NCBI RefSeq assembly: GCF_026191115.1
Contig: NZ_JAPHOT010000001.1
Span: 1,514,501-1,578,500 of the forward strand
Direction of reading: 5' to 3'
Source of the DNA: Legionella sp. PATHC035
GTDB taxonomy: Bacteria > Pseudomonadota > Gammaproteobacteria > Legionellales > Legionellaceae
DNA length: 64,000 bases
Shown here: one piece after another, positions 36,525-46,127 of the stretch
How positions within the stretch are numbered: position 1 is the first letter of the stretch
Layout of the letters: each line of letters opens with the position of its first letter
Notes under the pieces: model-generated
Databases searched by the model: none
Seen by the model: the letters and a program-made list of their open reading frames with translations, nothing else
Told to the model about the DNA's origin: nothing
Made by a program: the position numbers and the translations under genes

Positions 36525-36549
36525 GTGTGTCGGGAAAGGCCCGACACAC
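36525..36549. other. 10-bp hairpin between convergent genes
   Basis: GTGTGTCGGG (36525-36534)/CCCGACACAC (36540-36549) with AAAGG loop, six bases from the rpoH stop. No T-run on either side, but the GC-rich stem may serve as a shared 3' end. Confidence 0.5.
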
Positions 36550-36554
36550 GTGTA

Positions 36555-37412
36555 TTAAAGATTTTCTATATATTGTCGCAATTTTTTCATTGCATTTTTT
36601 TCAAGCTGTCGAACCCGCTCAGCAGATACGCCATACTTTTTAGCCAAATCATGTAACGTCAGCTTATCTTCAGCTAACCAACGTTGTTGTAAAATATCCT
36701 GGCTGCGCTCATCTAATTGCTCTAGCGCAAGCATCAAATGTTCACGGCCTTGATCGCCTGTATTTTCTTTTTCTAACAGGACGGAAGGATCATCATTTGC
36801 ATTGAACAAATAACGCTCAGGAGCCGTATAAAATTCATCATGATCATCTGCATCAGGAGCATCATAAGGGGTATCCATCGCATTCAGGCGCTGCTCCATC
36901 ACTAAAACATCTTCACAACTTACGCCTAAATCGTTTGCTACCGCAGTCACTTCTTCACGGCTCATCCATCCCAAACGATTTTTCATTTGGCGGAGATTAA
37001 AAAATAACTTACGCTGTGCTTTAGTCGTAGCAATTTTAACAATACGCCAATTGCGTAAAACGAATTCATGAATTTCTGCTTTGATCCAGTGCACAGCAAA
37101 GGAGACCAGACGTACTCCCATCTTCGGGTCGAATCGTTTGACCGCCTTCATCAATCCAATATTACCTTCCTGAATTAAATCGTTCAGAGGCAAGCCATAT
37201 CCCAAATAACCGCGAGCAACGCGAACAACATAGCGCAAATGAGCAAGAACTAAACGTCGCGCAGCCTCAAGATCTCCCTCAGAATGAAAGCGCTCAGCAT
37301 AAGCAACCTCTTCCTCTAAAGAGAGCATAGGAATTTGATTAACCCTGTGAATGTAAGAATCAAGACTGCCCACAGGTAAATTCATTTCGGCAAGTTGTAA
37401 ATATTGACTCAT
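36555..37412 (-). CDS. rpoH: Heat-shock sigma factor RpoH (sigma-32)
   Basis: 285 residues (E. coli 284), starting at ATG 37412 with AGAGGAAAG upstream. Directs RNA polymerase to heat-shock promoters. Seen: region 1.2/2 '[20 protein letters not shown]', core-binding '[19 protein letters not shown]', the -10-reading '[22 protein letters not shown]', the RpoH box '[15 protein letters not shown]', region 4.2 '[27 protein letters not shown]'. Lies downstream of ftsYEX, the conserved gammaproteobacterial order. Confidence 0.96.
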   Translation of the reverse strand: MSQYLQLAEMNLPVGSLDSYIHRVNQIPMLSLEEEVAYAERFHSEGDLEAARRLVLAHLRYVVRVARGYLGYGLPLNDLIQEGNIGLMKAVKRFDPKMGVRLVSFAVHWIKAEIHEFVLRNWRIVKIATTKAQRKLFFNLRQMKNRLGWMSREEVTAVANDLGVSCEDVLVMEQRLNAMDTPYDAPDADDHDEFYTAPERYLFNANDDPSVLLEKENTGDQGREHLMLALEQLDERSQDILQQRWLAEDKLTLHDLAKKYGVSAERVRQLEKNAMKKLRQYIENL

Positions 37413-37467
37413 ACTTCTTTCCTCTAACATTTCGCGATAGAAATAAGGTGAAAAATAAGACGAAACC

Positions 37468-38397
37468 TTACAATTGTGGTTCAATGGAAGCCAATTGACG
37501 TTTTACAGATAAACGTGCCCCCATCCATCCTAGTATAATTGCAAATAAAACAAGTAGCAAGATCTGACGCATTGACAAACCGGTTAACGGATAGTGCATT
37601 TGATAAGCAACTGCCAACTGATTTACCGCCGAGCCTAGACTGAAAATAAAAATATTCACCATAAAAACCGCAAAAACAGCGCCTAATGCGCCATACCAAA
37701 CACCTGAATACAAGAAAGGCCTCAAAATAAAAGGATCTTTTGCACCAATTAGCTTTAAAACCTGGATTTCTTCTTGTCGGCTATGAAGTGCCAAGCGTAA
37801 AGTAGTGCCAACAATCATAATGACGGCCATTGCCAATAGAGCCAGTAATGCGTCAGCAAACTTAGCGGCAAACCCTAGGACCGCATGCAAGCGACTTATC
37901 CACTCCATATCAACTTTTGCATTGTCTACCTGTGATAGAGTTTGCAACTGGCGTGCTAATAAATCCAATTTAGCCGGTGAATCAATGATTAACGCAGGTA
38001 CTACGTCGATCAATGCCGGCAACGGATTCTCCGGAAGATAACGCATAATATCCTGCATCCCCTCTTGCTGGGTTAATTCCGATAACCCATCGGTAGAGGA
38101 TTTTAAGGAAACTTGGGCCACACCGTCGGTCTCACGGACTTTTTGTAGAACAAGCTGTTGTTCTGCTTCAGATAAACCGGGCTTTAAATAAAGAGAAATA
38201 TGCCCGCCACGCTGCCAGCTTGCAGTTAATTTAGCAACATTATCTGAAAATACCCAAAAGAGAGCCGGTAAAGCTAAGGCAATAGCGATCACTATAGAAG
38301 TCATCATCGTTGCCAATGGTTTACGGCATAATAAATTTAAGCTTTGTACCGCCGCCTGCAGATGATAAGAAAGGATGGCTTGTGCTTGTTTTAACAC
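37468..38397 (-). CDS. ftsX: Cell division protein FtsX
   Basis: 309 residues, four predicted membrane helices with a large extracytoplasmic domain between the first two ('[20 protein letters not shown]') and the FtsX core '[34 protein letters not shown]'. With FtsE it regulates amidase activators at the septum. The start is GTG inside the ftsE stop (7-base overlap), with GGAGG in front. Confidence 0.95.
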   Translation of the reverse strand: MLKQAQAILSYHLQAAVQSLNLLCRKPLATMMTSIVIAIALALPALFWVFSDNVAKLTASWQRGGHISLYLKPGLSEAEQQLVLQKVRETDGVAQVSLKSSTDGLSELTQQEGMQDIMRYLPENPLPALIDVVPALIIDSPAKLDLLARQLQTLSQVDNAKVDMEWISRLHAVLGFAAKFADALLALLAMAVIMIVGTTLRLALHSRQEEIQVLKLIGAKDPFILRPFLYSGVWYGALGAVFAVFMVNIFIFSLGSAVNQLAVAYQMHYPLTGLSMRQILLLVLFAIILGWMGARLSVKRQLASIEPQL

Positions 38398-39041
38398 ATT
38401 CGTCCTCCTTTGAGCATGACAATACGATGTTTCATTCCGGCAATTAATGCCAAATCATGGGTGGCAATTAATATGCTGACGCCCACTTGATTAAACTGCT
38501 CAAAAATAGCCATGATTTCCGTGGAAAGTTTGGGGTCAAGATTTCCTGTTGGCTCATCAGCCAATAACAATGAGGGCTTATGAACAACTGCACGAGCAAT
38601 CCCCACGCGTTGCTGCTCTCCACCAGATAAATGGACAGGAAGCATTTTTTCCTTGCTTAATAATCCCACCATATCCAAGGCAGCATGCACTCTTTTGGCA
38701 ATCATGGGAGAGGGCATCCCCTGAATTTGTAACGGTAGAGCGACATTGTCAAATACGGTACGATCATTCAGTAAGTAAGGTGATTGAAAAGTAATTCCCA
38801 ATTGACTGCGATGCGCCGCGACATCGCGCTTTTTTAACTGATTCAAACGCAATCCATTTACAGTTAACTGGCCAGAAGTGGGCCATTCTAAAAGAGCAAT
38901 TAATTTGAGTAAGGTACTTTTTCCCGCTCCTGAATGCCCAGTAAGAAACACCATTTCTCCTTTTTGTAAGGAGAAATTCACCTGGCTTAACGCTTCAAAA
39001 CCACCTGGATAACGTTTAGTTACTTGGTCAAATGTGATCAT
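38391..39041 (-). CDS. ftsE: Cell division ABC-type ATPase FtsE
   Basis: ATPase partner of FtsX. Seen: 'MITFDQVTKRYPGGFEAL', Walker A 'LTGHSGAGKSTLLKLI', Q-loop 'ITFQSPYLL', signature 'LSGGEQQRVGIARAVV', Walker B 'LLLADEPTGNLDP', H-loop 'IATHDLALI'. Start at ATG 39041 (216 aa) at the conserved M-I-x-F; it overlaps the end of ftsY by 14 bases. Confidence 0.96.
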   Translation of the reverse strand: MITFDQVTKRYPGGFEALSQVNFSLQKGEMVFLTGHSGAGKSTLLKLIALLEWPTSGQLTVNGLRLNQLKKRDVAAHRSQLGITFQSPYLLNDRTVFDNVALPLQIQGMPSPMIAKRVHAALDMVGLLSKEKMLPVHLSGGEQQRVGIARAVVHKPSLLLADEPTGNLDPKLSTEIMAIFEQFNQVGVSILIATHDLALIAGMKHRIVMLKGGRMC

Positions 39042-40080
39042 TGAATAGTGCACCAACAAATTGTGTTGCATCAAAGGGTCGTAAATCTTCTATCCCTTCA
39101 CCAATCCCTATATAACGAAAGGGTATTCCTAACTCATTCGCAATGGCAAACAAAATCCCACCCTTAGCGGTGCCATCTAATTTAGTCATGGTAATTCCCG
39201 TCAGCCCGACTGCTTCGTGAAATTGTCGAGCCTGAACTAAAGCATTTTGCCCTATGCTTGCATCCAATACCAACATCGTTTCATGAGGAGCCTCTGGACA
39301 AAGTTTCTGAAGAACTCGCTTTACCTTCTTTAACTCATCCATTAGATTGCCCTGCGTATGCAGCCGACCCGCGGTATCAGCGATTAAAATATCTATTTTG
39401 CGTGCTTTTGCTGCTTGCAACGCATCAAAAATCACCGAGGCACTATCTGCTCCGGTATGCTGTGCAATCACGGGGATGTCATTACGCTCGCCCCAGACAT
39501 GCAATTGCTCCACTGCCGCGGCTCTAAAAGTATCTCCCGCAGCCAACATGACTTTCTTGCCTTGCTGCTGAAATTGTTTCGCCAGTTTCCCTATGGTAGT
39601 GGTTTTACCAGCACCATTAACTCCAACCATTAAGATAACAAATGGAGAATGATCTGCGGTCTCTAGAGTTAGAGCGTGGCTGTTTTGACTCAAAATTGCT
39701 TGTAAATGAAATTTCAGCGCATCATAAACTGCATTCCCATCGGATAACTGCTTACGAGCTAAGCTTTCGGCCAACTGATTTAATACAGTTTGAGTGGTCT
39801 CCATACCTAAATCAGCGCTGATCAAAAGAGTTTCTAGCTCATCCATCAACTCTTGGCTGATTTCCTTTTTACCGAGCAGTAATCGCCCAATTCCATCGCC
39901 TAGCTGATGGCGTGTTTTACTCAGTCCTTTCCTGAAACGTGCAAAAATCCCCTCTTTTGCAGGCTCTTGTTCCTGTTCAATGACTTCCTCAGGAACTTCA
40001 GGCATCGAGTCAGTAACACTTTGTGAATGATCGGCCTCTGCAGAGGTGGAATCATGACTTCGCTTAAACCATTTAATCAT
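39028..40080 (-). CDS. ftsY: Signal recognition particle receptor FtsY
   Basis: 350 residues. Acidic N-terminal A region (about 1-45), then NG domain: 'VNGAGKTTTIGKLA' (G1), 'DTFRAAAVEQL', 'DTAGRLHTQ' (G3), 'TKLDGTAKGG' (G4), 'GIGEGIEDLRPFDATQFV'. GTPase that docks SRP-ribosome complexes at the inner membrane for co-translational insertion. First gene of ftsYEX-rpoH. Confidence 0.97.
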   Translation of the reverse strand: MIKWFKRSHDSTSAEADHSQSVTDSMPEVPEEVIEQEQEPAKEGIFARFRKGLSKTRHQLGDGIGRLLLGKKEISQELMDELETLLISADLGMETTQTVLNQLAESLARKQLSDGNAVYDALKFHLQAILSQNSHALTLETADHSPFVILMVGVNGAGKTTTIGKLAKQFQQQGKKVMLAAGDTFRAAAVEQLHVWGERNDIPVIAQHTGADSASVIFDALQAAKARKIDILIADTAGRLHTQGNLMDELKKVKRVLQKLCPEAPHETMLVLDASIGQNALVQARQFHEAVGLTGITMTKLDGTAKGGILFAIANELGIPFRYIGIGEGIEDLRPFDATQFVGALFNDHI

Positions 40081-40141
40081 ATAGTATACAAATCCTGAAA
40101 AATATGAAATTCTATCATCTTTTTTACTTTGAGGTTAAGTT

Positions 40142-41464
40142 GTGCGCAAAATACTCTTTACTTTACTCATGGTACTATCTTGCCAGACCTTTAGCCAAGT
40201 TCAAGAGTTTATCTTGAATAATGGATTAAAAATCTTAATTAAAGAAGATCATCGAGCTCCAATTGCCGTATCAATGATCTGGTATAACGTCGGCTCCGCA
40301 GATGAACCCGGTGGAATTACCGGTATATCACATGCCATGGAACATATGATGTTTAAAGGTACTGAAAAATATCCTTTAGGCGTCTTTTCGAAAACCATAG
40401 CTGAAATTGGTGCCCAAGCGAATGCATTCACCAATAATGATTATACCGCTTTTTTTGAAAAAACGGATGCTTCAAAACTTGCTACCAGCTTTGAATTGGA
40501 AGCGGATCGTATGAATCATCTACTTCTTGATGCGAATGAATTTGCCAAAGAAATTAAAGTAATCCAGGAGGAGCGGCGTCTGCGCACCGATGATAATCCA
40601 CAGGCACTTGCCTTCGAACGCTTTTTGGCTACGGCACACTTAAGCGCTCCTTATCATCATCCGGTTATTGGCTGGATGAGTGATCTGAAACAGATGACCG
40701 TTGAAGACCTCAGGGAATGGTATAAAAAATATTACGCGCCCAATAATGCAACGCTGGTGGTTGTAGGGGATGTTAACCCAGAACAGGTTCGTGCTTTAGC
40801 AGAGAATTATTTTGGCGCTTTGCCCAAACAGCCTATACCTGAACGAAAATTAAAAAAAGAACCACCCGAGCTTGGTCAGAAGATTGTTCATATTCAAGCC
40901 GCAGCAAAATTACCTTTACTCATGATTGGCTACTCAGTCCCTAGTGTGGTCACTGCAAAAGAAGCCTATGAGCCCTATGCTTTGGAAATCATCGCTGGAA
41001 TTTTAGACGCGGGGGACAGCGCTCGTTTTTCTAAAAAACTCATTCGAGGCAAGCATGTTGCCAATGGCGCGGATACCTATTATAACCCCTACACAAGATA
41101 TCAAACTCAGTTCATAGTCTATGGTTCTCCTAACCAAAATCATACAATTAATGACTTACAAGGTGGGCTTCTTAATGAGCTGGATGATTTGAAAAAAAAT
41201 CCAGTGAGTGCGATTGAATTACAACGGATTAAAAATCAAATCATTGCACAAAAAACTTTTGAAAAAGACTCTATTTTCGGACAAGCCTCAGAATTAGGCC
41301 TTTTAGAAACAATCGGTGTGGGTTGGGAAAAAAGCAAAGAGTACTCCCAGGCAATCAATGCAATTACACCCCAACAAATTCAGCAAACCGCACAACGTTA
41401 TTTTCAAGACAAGAACATGACTACAGCAATCTTAGAACCTAAAACACAAAAGGTGGCACCATGA
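40142..41464 (+). CDS. Exported M16 zinc metallopeptidase
   Basis: 440 residues with an N-terminal signal peptide. Catalytic inverted zinc motif H64-A-M-E-H68 ('GISHAMEHMMFKGT') and the downstream glutamate region 'VIQEERRLRTDDNPQALAFERF'. The C-terminal half has the M16 'YAPNNATLVVVGDV' strand. GTG start preceded by GAGG. Overlaps the next gene by 4 bases. Such active/inactive M16 pairs work as heterodimers in other bacteria. Confidence 0.92.
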   Translation: MRKILFTLLMVLSCQTFSQVQEFILNNGLKILIKEDHRAPIAVSMIWYNVGSADEPGGITGISHAMEHMMFKGTEKYPLGVFSKTIAEIGAQANAFTNNDYTAFFEKTDASKLATSFELEADRMNHLLLDANEFAKEIKVIQEERRLRTDDNPQALAFERFLATAHLSAPYHHPVIGWMSDLKQMTVEDLREWYKKYYAPNNATLVVVGDVNPEQVRALAENYFGALPKQPIPERKLKKEPPELGQKIVHIQAAAKLPLLMIGYSVPSVVTAKEAYEPYALEIIAGILDAGDSARFSKKLIRGKHVANGADTYYNPYTRYQTQFIVYGSPNQNHTINDLQGGLLNELDDLKKNPVSAIELQRIKNQIIAQKTFEKDSIFGQASELGLLETIGVGWEKSKEYSQAINAITPQQIQQTAQRYFQDKNMTTAILEPKTQKVAP

Positions 41465-42765
41465 GAATTTTTACCGCGTGTATTTTCGCAATAACGATTG
41501 GACTGTCACAAACAGCGACAGCGACTGTTTTCAAAACCGAAAAATGGATCACTAAAAATGGTGTTCGGGTTGTTTTTTATCCCGCTATGGAAGTTCCTAT
41601 GCTTGATGTCAGCATCGCTTTTGCAGCAGGATCGGCCTATGACGAAAACCAATATGGACTCAGTGCCTTAACCAGCAGCATGATGAATCAAGGTAATGCT
41701 GGCCTAAACGCAACAGCAATAGCTGAGTCGCTCGCTGATGTAGGTGCTCAATATAAGGTCGAAATCAACAGAGATATGGTGGTATTCAGTCTTAGGACTT
41801 TAGTTAGCCAGGAAGCGATGAACAAAGCGGGAAATACCTTCACTCAAATCATTAACCATCCGGATTTCCCAGATGCAGCTTTTTCAAGAGAAAAGAAACA
41901 ACAGCTCATGAGCATCGAACAGACTCAAGAATCACCGGAAGACGTAGCCCAGCTTCGTTTTTTCCAGGCTTTATACCAACAGCATCCCTATGCACATCCT
42001 GTTCGTGGGACAGCGGAAACGGTTAATGCAATCAGTAAAAGCCAAGTGATTGAGTTTAATAAACGCTATTATGTAGCAAAAAACGCAATTTTAGTTATGG
42101 TGGGCGCAATTAATAGTCAAGCGGCACATCAGCTTGCCGATCAATTGACTCAGGAACTGCCGGAAGGACAAGCAGCGCCACCGATTCCTAAAGCCACCCA
42201 ACTAACCAAGGCAGAAACAATAAATATTCCATTTCCATCATCGCAAACCGTAATACGCCTCGGCCAAGTCGGTATCGATCATCATAATCCAAACTATTTT
42301 CCTCTCACTGTAGGAAATTATATTTTGGGAGGTGGAGCGTTAGTTTCACGGCTTGCTGTAGAGGTAAGGGAGAAACGTGGCTTAACTTATGGTATAGAAA
42401 GCCAGTTTGCTCCTATGTCAGGATATGGACCTTTTCTTATCAGCTTATCAACCAAAAATAAACAAACTCACGAAACATTAGATGTGATTCAGAGTGTTTT
42501 GCAAGCCTACATTGATAAGGGTCCAACTGATGAAGAGATGAATGCAGCAAAACAATACCTCACTGGAAGTTTCCCACTTTCTTTATCCGGTAATCGCAGT
42601 ATTGCAAGCCTCTTATTGCGAATGAATTTTTATCATTTACCGGAAGATTTTCTTGATACCTATACTGCTCGGGTCAATGAGATAACCAGTGAGCAAGTGA
42701 AGCAAGCATTCAAGCAGCAAGTCAATCCCGATAAATTGTTATTGGTTACTGTGGGTAAATCATGA
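41461..42765 (+). CDS. M16 peptidase-like protein lacking the zinc motif
   Basis: 434 residues, exported (signal peptide about 1-22). Same fold as the preceding gene ('GLSALTSSMMNQGN' lies where HxxEH would be, so no zinc ligands). The substrate-binding 'GGGALVSRLAVEVREKRGLTYGIES' R/Y motif is intact. So it is probably the non-catalytic partner of the upstream M16 protease. Coupled by ATGA overlap on both sides (upstream M16 and rsmD). Confidence 0.9.
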   Translation: MRIFTACIFAITIGLSQTATATVFKTEKWITKNGVRVVFYPAMEVPMLDVSIAFAAGSAYDENQYGLSALTSSMMNQGNAGLNATAIAESLADVGAQYKVEINRDMVVFSLRTLVSQEAMNKAGNTFTQIINHPDFPDAAFSREKKQQLMSIEQTQESPEDVAQLRFFQALYQQHPYAHPVRGTAETVNAISKSQVIEFNKRYYVAKNAILVMVGAINSQAAHQLADQLTQELPEGQAAPPIPKATQLTKAETINIPFPSSQTVIRLGQVGIDHHNPNYFPLTVGNYILGGGALVSRLAVEVREKRGLTYGIESQFAPMSGYGPFLISLSTKNKQTHETLDVIQSVLQAYIDKGPTDEEMNAAKQYLTGSFPLSLSGNRSIASLLLRMNFYHLPEDFLDTYTARVNEITSEQVKQAFKQQVNPDKLLLVTVGKS

Positions 42766-43310
42766 AGCAGGTCGTGCGCATTATAGGAGGGGTATATCGA
42801 GGAAAAAAAATACATTTCCCAGATATAGAAGGCCTGCGCCCTACCCCAGATCGCGTGCGTGAGACTCTGTTTAATTGGCTTATGCATGACATCAGAGAAG
42901 CACACTGCCTGGATGCCTTTGCAGGGAGTGGTGCTTTAGGTCTGGAAGCCTTCTCTCGAGGGGCTGCTCACGTTGTTTTCCTGGAGCAGTCTCCCAAAGC
43001 TCATGCCAACTTACAGAAAATAATGACCACATTTAACGATCCGAAGCTTAAACTCCTCCAAACCGATGCGGTACACTATCTTCAGCACAGTAAAGAAGAG
43101 TTTGATATTATTTTTCTGGATCCACCTTTTGCGCAAACCTATCTTCCTCAATGCATTTCATCTATAGCGCAAAGTAATATTCTCAAACCTGGAGGCCTAG
43201 TTTATGTCGAATCCCCTGCAGTGATTCACATGGATGAAAAAAAGTGGAAGCAAACAAAACTAAAACAAGCTGGACAAGTTGTCTATGCCTTATTTGAGAA
43301 ACTCAATTAA
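42762..43310 (+). CDS. rsmD: 16S rRNA (guanine-966-N2)-methyltransferase
   Basis: 182 residues. Seen: 'IIGGVYRGKKIHFPDIEGLRPTPDRVRETLFNWL', SAM motif I 'CLDAFAGSGALGLEAFSRGA', motif IV D-P-P-F ('IIFLDPPFAQTYL'). Methylates m2G966 of 16S rRNA. Overlaps the M16-like gene by 4 bases. Confidence 0.95.
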   Translation: MKQVVRIIGGVYRGKKIHFPDIEGLRPTPDRVRETLFNWLMHDIREAHCLDAFAGSGALGLEAFSRGAAHVVFLEQSPKAHANLQKIMTTFNDPKLKLLQTDAVHYLQHSKEEFDIIFLDPPFAQTYLPQCISSIAQSNILKPGGLVYVESPAVIHMDEKKWKQTKLKQAGQVVYALFEKLN

Positions 43311-43351
43311 TTTTTTACATCATTAATTCATATAATTCCTCATCGATAGGC

Positions 43352-43380
43352 TTGACAAGCAGCCTGGCTCCTGTTTCAAT
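43352..43380 (+). promoter_or_regulatory. Candidate dotDCB promoter
   Basis: Perfect -35 TTGACA (43352-43357), 17-base spacer, imperfect -10 TTCAAT (43375-43380). Start predicted about 28 bases before the dotD ATG. No convincing PmrA or CpxR site was seen here. Confidence 0.4.
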
Positions 43381-43414
43381 CAAACGAATAATTCCAGACA
43401 TTTAAGAATATTGA

Positions 43415-43906
43415 ATGAACAACAAGCTTGTCATGCTGTTTATTGTCTCAATCCTGCTTTCAGGGTGTAAACATGGTGGCGTTCTCTTTAAAAAACCACC
43501 AGTTAACAACCCTAGTGATGATGCTACAATTAAATTAGCTGAGGCAGCGGTATCTGTAAGCGATTCCATGCATGAAATGGCGCGCGTTGAAAAAGTAATT
43601 TTACCACCACCAGTAGATAATACATTGACTATACCTAATGCGTATAATCTCCAAGCCAGAGCAAGTGTAGACTGGTCTGGTCCTATCGAAGAATTAACTG
43701 CTCGCATTGCAAAATCTGCGCATTTCAGGCTCCGTGTTTTAGGGAAGGCTCCTTCAATTCCGGTTTTAATTAGCCTTAATGTCAAAGATCAAAGTTTAGC
43801 TGAAATCCTGCGTGATATTGATTACCAAGCTGGTCAAAAGGCCAATATTCACGTCTATCCTAACAGTCAGGTTGTTGAATTGCGCTATGCCAAAATTTAT
43901 TCCTAG
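43415..43906 (+). CDS. dotD: Dot/Icm core-complex lipoprotein DotD
   Basis: 163 residues (same length as I recall for L. pneumophila). Lipoprotein signal 'LVMLFIVSILLSGC' with lipobox cysteine C18; the C-terminal half 'QARASVDWSGPIEELTARIAKSAHFRLRVLGK' has the secretin-N0-like fold reported for DotD. Outer-membrane component that helps target DotH with DotC. No strong ribosome-binding site. Overlaps dotC by 20 bases. Confidence 0.93.
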   Translation: MNNKLVMLFIVSILLSGCKHGGVLFKKPPVNNPSDDATIKLAEAAVSVSDSMHEMARVEKVILPPPVDNTLTIPNAYNLQARASVDWSGPIEELTARIAKSAHFRLRVLGKAPSIPVLISLNVKDQSLAEILRDIDYQAGQKANIHVYPNSQVVELRYAKIYS

Positions 43907-44813
43907 TTTAATAGTTGTATTGTCTGCGTTACTCATTGGTTGTCACTCATCAAAATATATGGGTGACACGACCTCATTAGCCGGGCTACAAGCTATGGCT
44001 AATGTAAACCAGAAGGAAAGAAATCAGAGGCAAAAGGGTAAAATTCGTCAAACAGCACTGCGAGAAACAGCTTTAAGCCTTGGGGCGCAAGCAGGTTTGG
44101 CAGCTCGTGCAAAGGTCATTGATGAGCATCTTATAAGACAATCACGCAGGCTTGATTCGATTTATGATTTTAATTCACTGATTCTAGAGCACAACATCCT
44201 ACCTCCAGTATTATTAGAAGGAAGAAATACCCTTAATCTTGCTGATGCGCAAACGATACGCATTTCCGATCGTTCCTATAAAGTTGCGAAACAAGCCCAT
44301 TTTGTTACGACTCCACCCACTTGGCGTCAATACTTATGGCTGGATTATGTCAAACCGGAATACCCGCACTATACCCTACTGCCTAAGACTAAAGTAGAGA
44401 AGAAGATGTGGTGTCTTTATGTAGCTAAGGGCTGGAAAAATGGTATTGATCAAGCCAACACTATTCTTGAGGAGAACATTGCCCGTCTCAAAGAAGATTT
44501 CAGTGGCATGATCCTTTACCGTAAGTTATTAGCAATGAATATGGTATCCCCCCCATTTGTCTCGCACACCGATTTGGGAATCACCGGCGACGCGTCCGAA
44601 ATTCATATTGATGACAGGGTTCTAAGAATTACTGCATTGCCAGCTCTTAATATAAATAGCGAACAGTGGCGAGCCGCGGTTTCTAAGGATGAAAATGCGC
44701 TTGAACAATTCAAAAATATGGAAAAATTGGCAAATCGTTCTAAAATTATAATAACGGATAAATCCTGGCAACCAACGATTGCCCCAGTTAACGACAACAA
44801 TAGAATTCACTGA
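43887..44813 (+). CDS. dotC: Dot/Icm core-complex lipoprotein DotC
   Basis: 308 residues from ATG 43887, which starts a lipoprotein signal 'FIPSLIVVLSALLIGC' with lipobox cysteine C19. Downstream: 'ALRETALSLGAQAGLAARAKVI', 'FNSLILEHNILPPVLLEGRNTLNLAD', 'TPPTWRQYLWLDY', recognised DotC stretches. Outer-membrane lipoprotein working with DotD to place DotH. Starts inside dotD and ends seven bases before dotB. Confidence 0.93.
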   Translation: MPKFIPSLIVVLSALLIGCHSSKYMGDTTSLAGLQAMANVNQKERNQRQKGKIRQTALRETALSLGAQAGLAARAKVIDEHLIRQSRRLDSIYDFNSLILEHNILPPVLLEGRNTLNLADAQTIRISDRSYKVAKQAHFVTTPPTWRQYLWLDYVKPEYPHYTLLPKTKVEKKMWCLYVAKGWKNGIDQANTILEENIARLKEDFSGMILYRKLLAMNMVSPPFVSHTDLGITGDASEIHIDDRVLRITALPALNINSEQWRAAVSKDENALEQFKNMEKLANRSKIIITDKSWQPTIAPVNDNNRIH

Positions 44814-44820
44814 TTTTTGT

Positions 44821-45951
44821 ATGAATGATAAAACTTATTTAATGCCTGATGAGCCAACACGTTTTACTCCACTGTTTATGGATAAAATGTTGGAACATAC
44901 TGAGCGTTTAAATGCTTCTGATATTACTATTCAAACCGGCGAACCCATCTACGCAGAAGTTTATGGAAAACTCTTACGCATAACGAATCGTCGTTTATCC
45001 AATACGGAACTTGGTGATTTAATTAATGCAATCTATGGTCCTAATGCCACGACCCAACTTCTCTCAGGTAAAGACATTGATACTCACTATGAATTTCGTC
45101 CAAATCGTGGGGTCAGATACCGTTACCGGGTCAATGGAACGGCATGTCTTGTGGAAGGCCATGATGCAATCCAGATTACTTTAAGAACGATTCCTACCAC
45201 CCCTCCAAGACTTGAGACGATGAATCTACCCGACAATGTGCTGGAAGCAATTGCTCCTCAAGAAGGAATTGTTTTCATAACAGGTGCAACGGGTTCAGGT
45301 AAATCGACACTATTGGCATCAATTATTCGTGACTTAATTGAAACCGAAGATTCAAACCGTAAAGTATTGACCTATGAATCTCCAATCGAATTTGTCTATG
45401 ATGAAATTGAAACCATATCCGCCGTAGTAAGTCAGTCAGAAATTCCTCGCCACTTGCCTAGCTTTGCTGATGGAGTAAGAAACGCTTTACGTCGTAAGCC
45501 GCGTTTAATTATGGTGGGTGAGTGTCGGGATGCAGAAACAATCAGTGCGGCATTAGAAGCTGCTCTCACTGGACATCCAGTATACACCACTCTGCATACC
45601 TCGGGTGTTGCCGAAACCATGCGCCGTCTAGTCACCTCATTCTCTGGCGAAGAACGTTTAGGAAGAACGATTGATATTTTGGAAACGATTCGATTATGTA
45701 TTTGGCAAAAACTGGTGCCTACCGTTGATGAAAAACGAGTTGCATTACGAGAATATCTGGTATTTGATGAAGAAGTCCGCGATATTCTACTTGAAAGCGA
45801 TCCTAATGATGTAACCTCTGCTACCCGTAAGTTAGTACGCCAAAAGGGTCAACTGATGACCTGGGATGCCAAAGCGAAATTTGAACAGGGCATTATTAGT
45901 GAGCGGGTATACAAATTGATTATTGCTGGGGCTAAAGAATATCAGCAATAG
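44821..45951 (+). CDS. dotB: Dot/Icm secretion ATPase DotB
   Basis: 376 residues (L. pneumophila about 377). PilT/VirB11-type hexameric ATPase that powers substrate export. Seen: 'LMPDEPTRFTPLFMDKML', Walker A 'TGATGSGKSTLLASI', 'RKVLTYESPIEFVYDEIE', Walker B region 'RLIMVGECRDAETISAALEAALTGH', His box 'PVYTTLHTSGVAETMRR'. ATG 44821 is chosen because the protein then starts as DotB does. Confidence 0.95.
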   Translation: MNDKTYLMPDEPTRFTPLFMDKMLEHTERLNASDITIQTGEPIYAEVYGKLLRITNRRLSNTELGDLINAIYGPNATTQLLSGKDIDTHYEFRPNRGVRYRYRVNGTACLVEGHDAIQITLRTIPTTPPRLETMNLPDNVLEAIAPQEGIVFITGATGSGKSTLLASIIRDLIETEDSNRKVLTYESPIEFVYDEIETISAVVSQSEIPRHLPSFADGVRNALRRKPRLIMVGECRDAETISAALEAALTGHPVYTTLHTSGVAETMRRLVTSFSGEERLGRTIDILETIRLCIWQKLVPTVDEKRVALREYLVFDEEVRDILLESDPNDVTSATRKLVRQKGQLMTWDAKAKFEQGIISERVYKLIIAGAKEYQQ

Positions 45952-46127
45952 AACTCATCCCAGAAGCTTGAACCATACCCTGTAAAACACCAGTCTGATA
46001 ATTGTTATTTAAATTAACCTCGTATTTTACACCGTTCTCGAGGGATTCAGCCATTAAGCTTTAATTTTAGCTATAATAATTTTATGGGACAGGTATGTTT
46101 TTTTATTTACCCGTACTTAGGAATTAT

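Noticed and set aside
41461..42765. Considered as a decayed peptidase because HxxEH is missing
   Set aside because: The frame is intact, and the pairing of an active with a zinc-less M16 protein is a known normal arrangement, with the R/Y substrate-binding motif kept.
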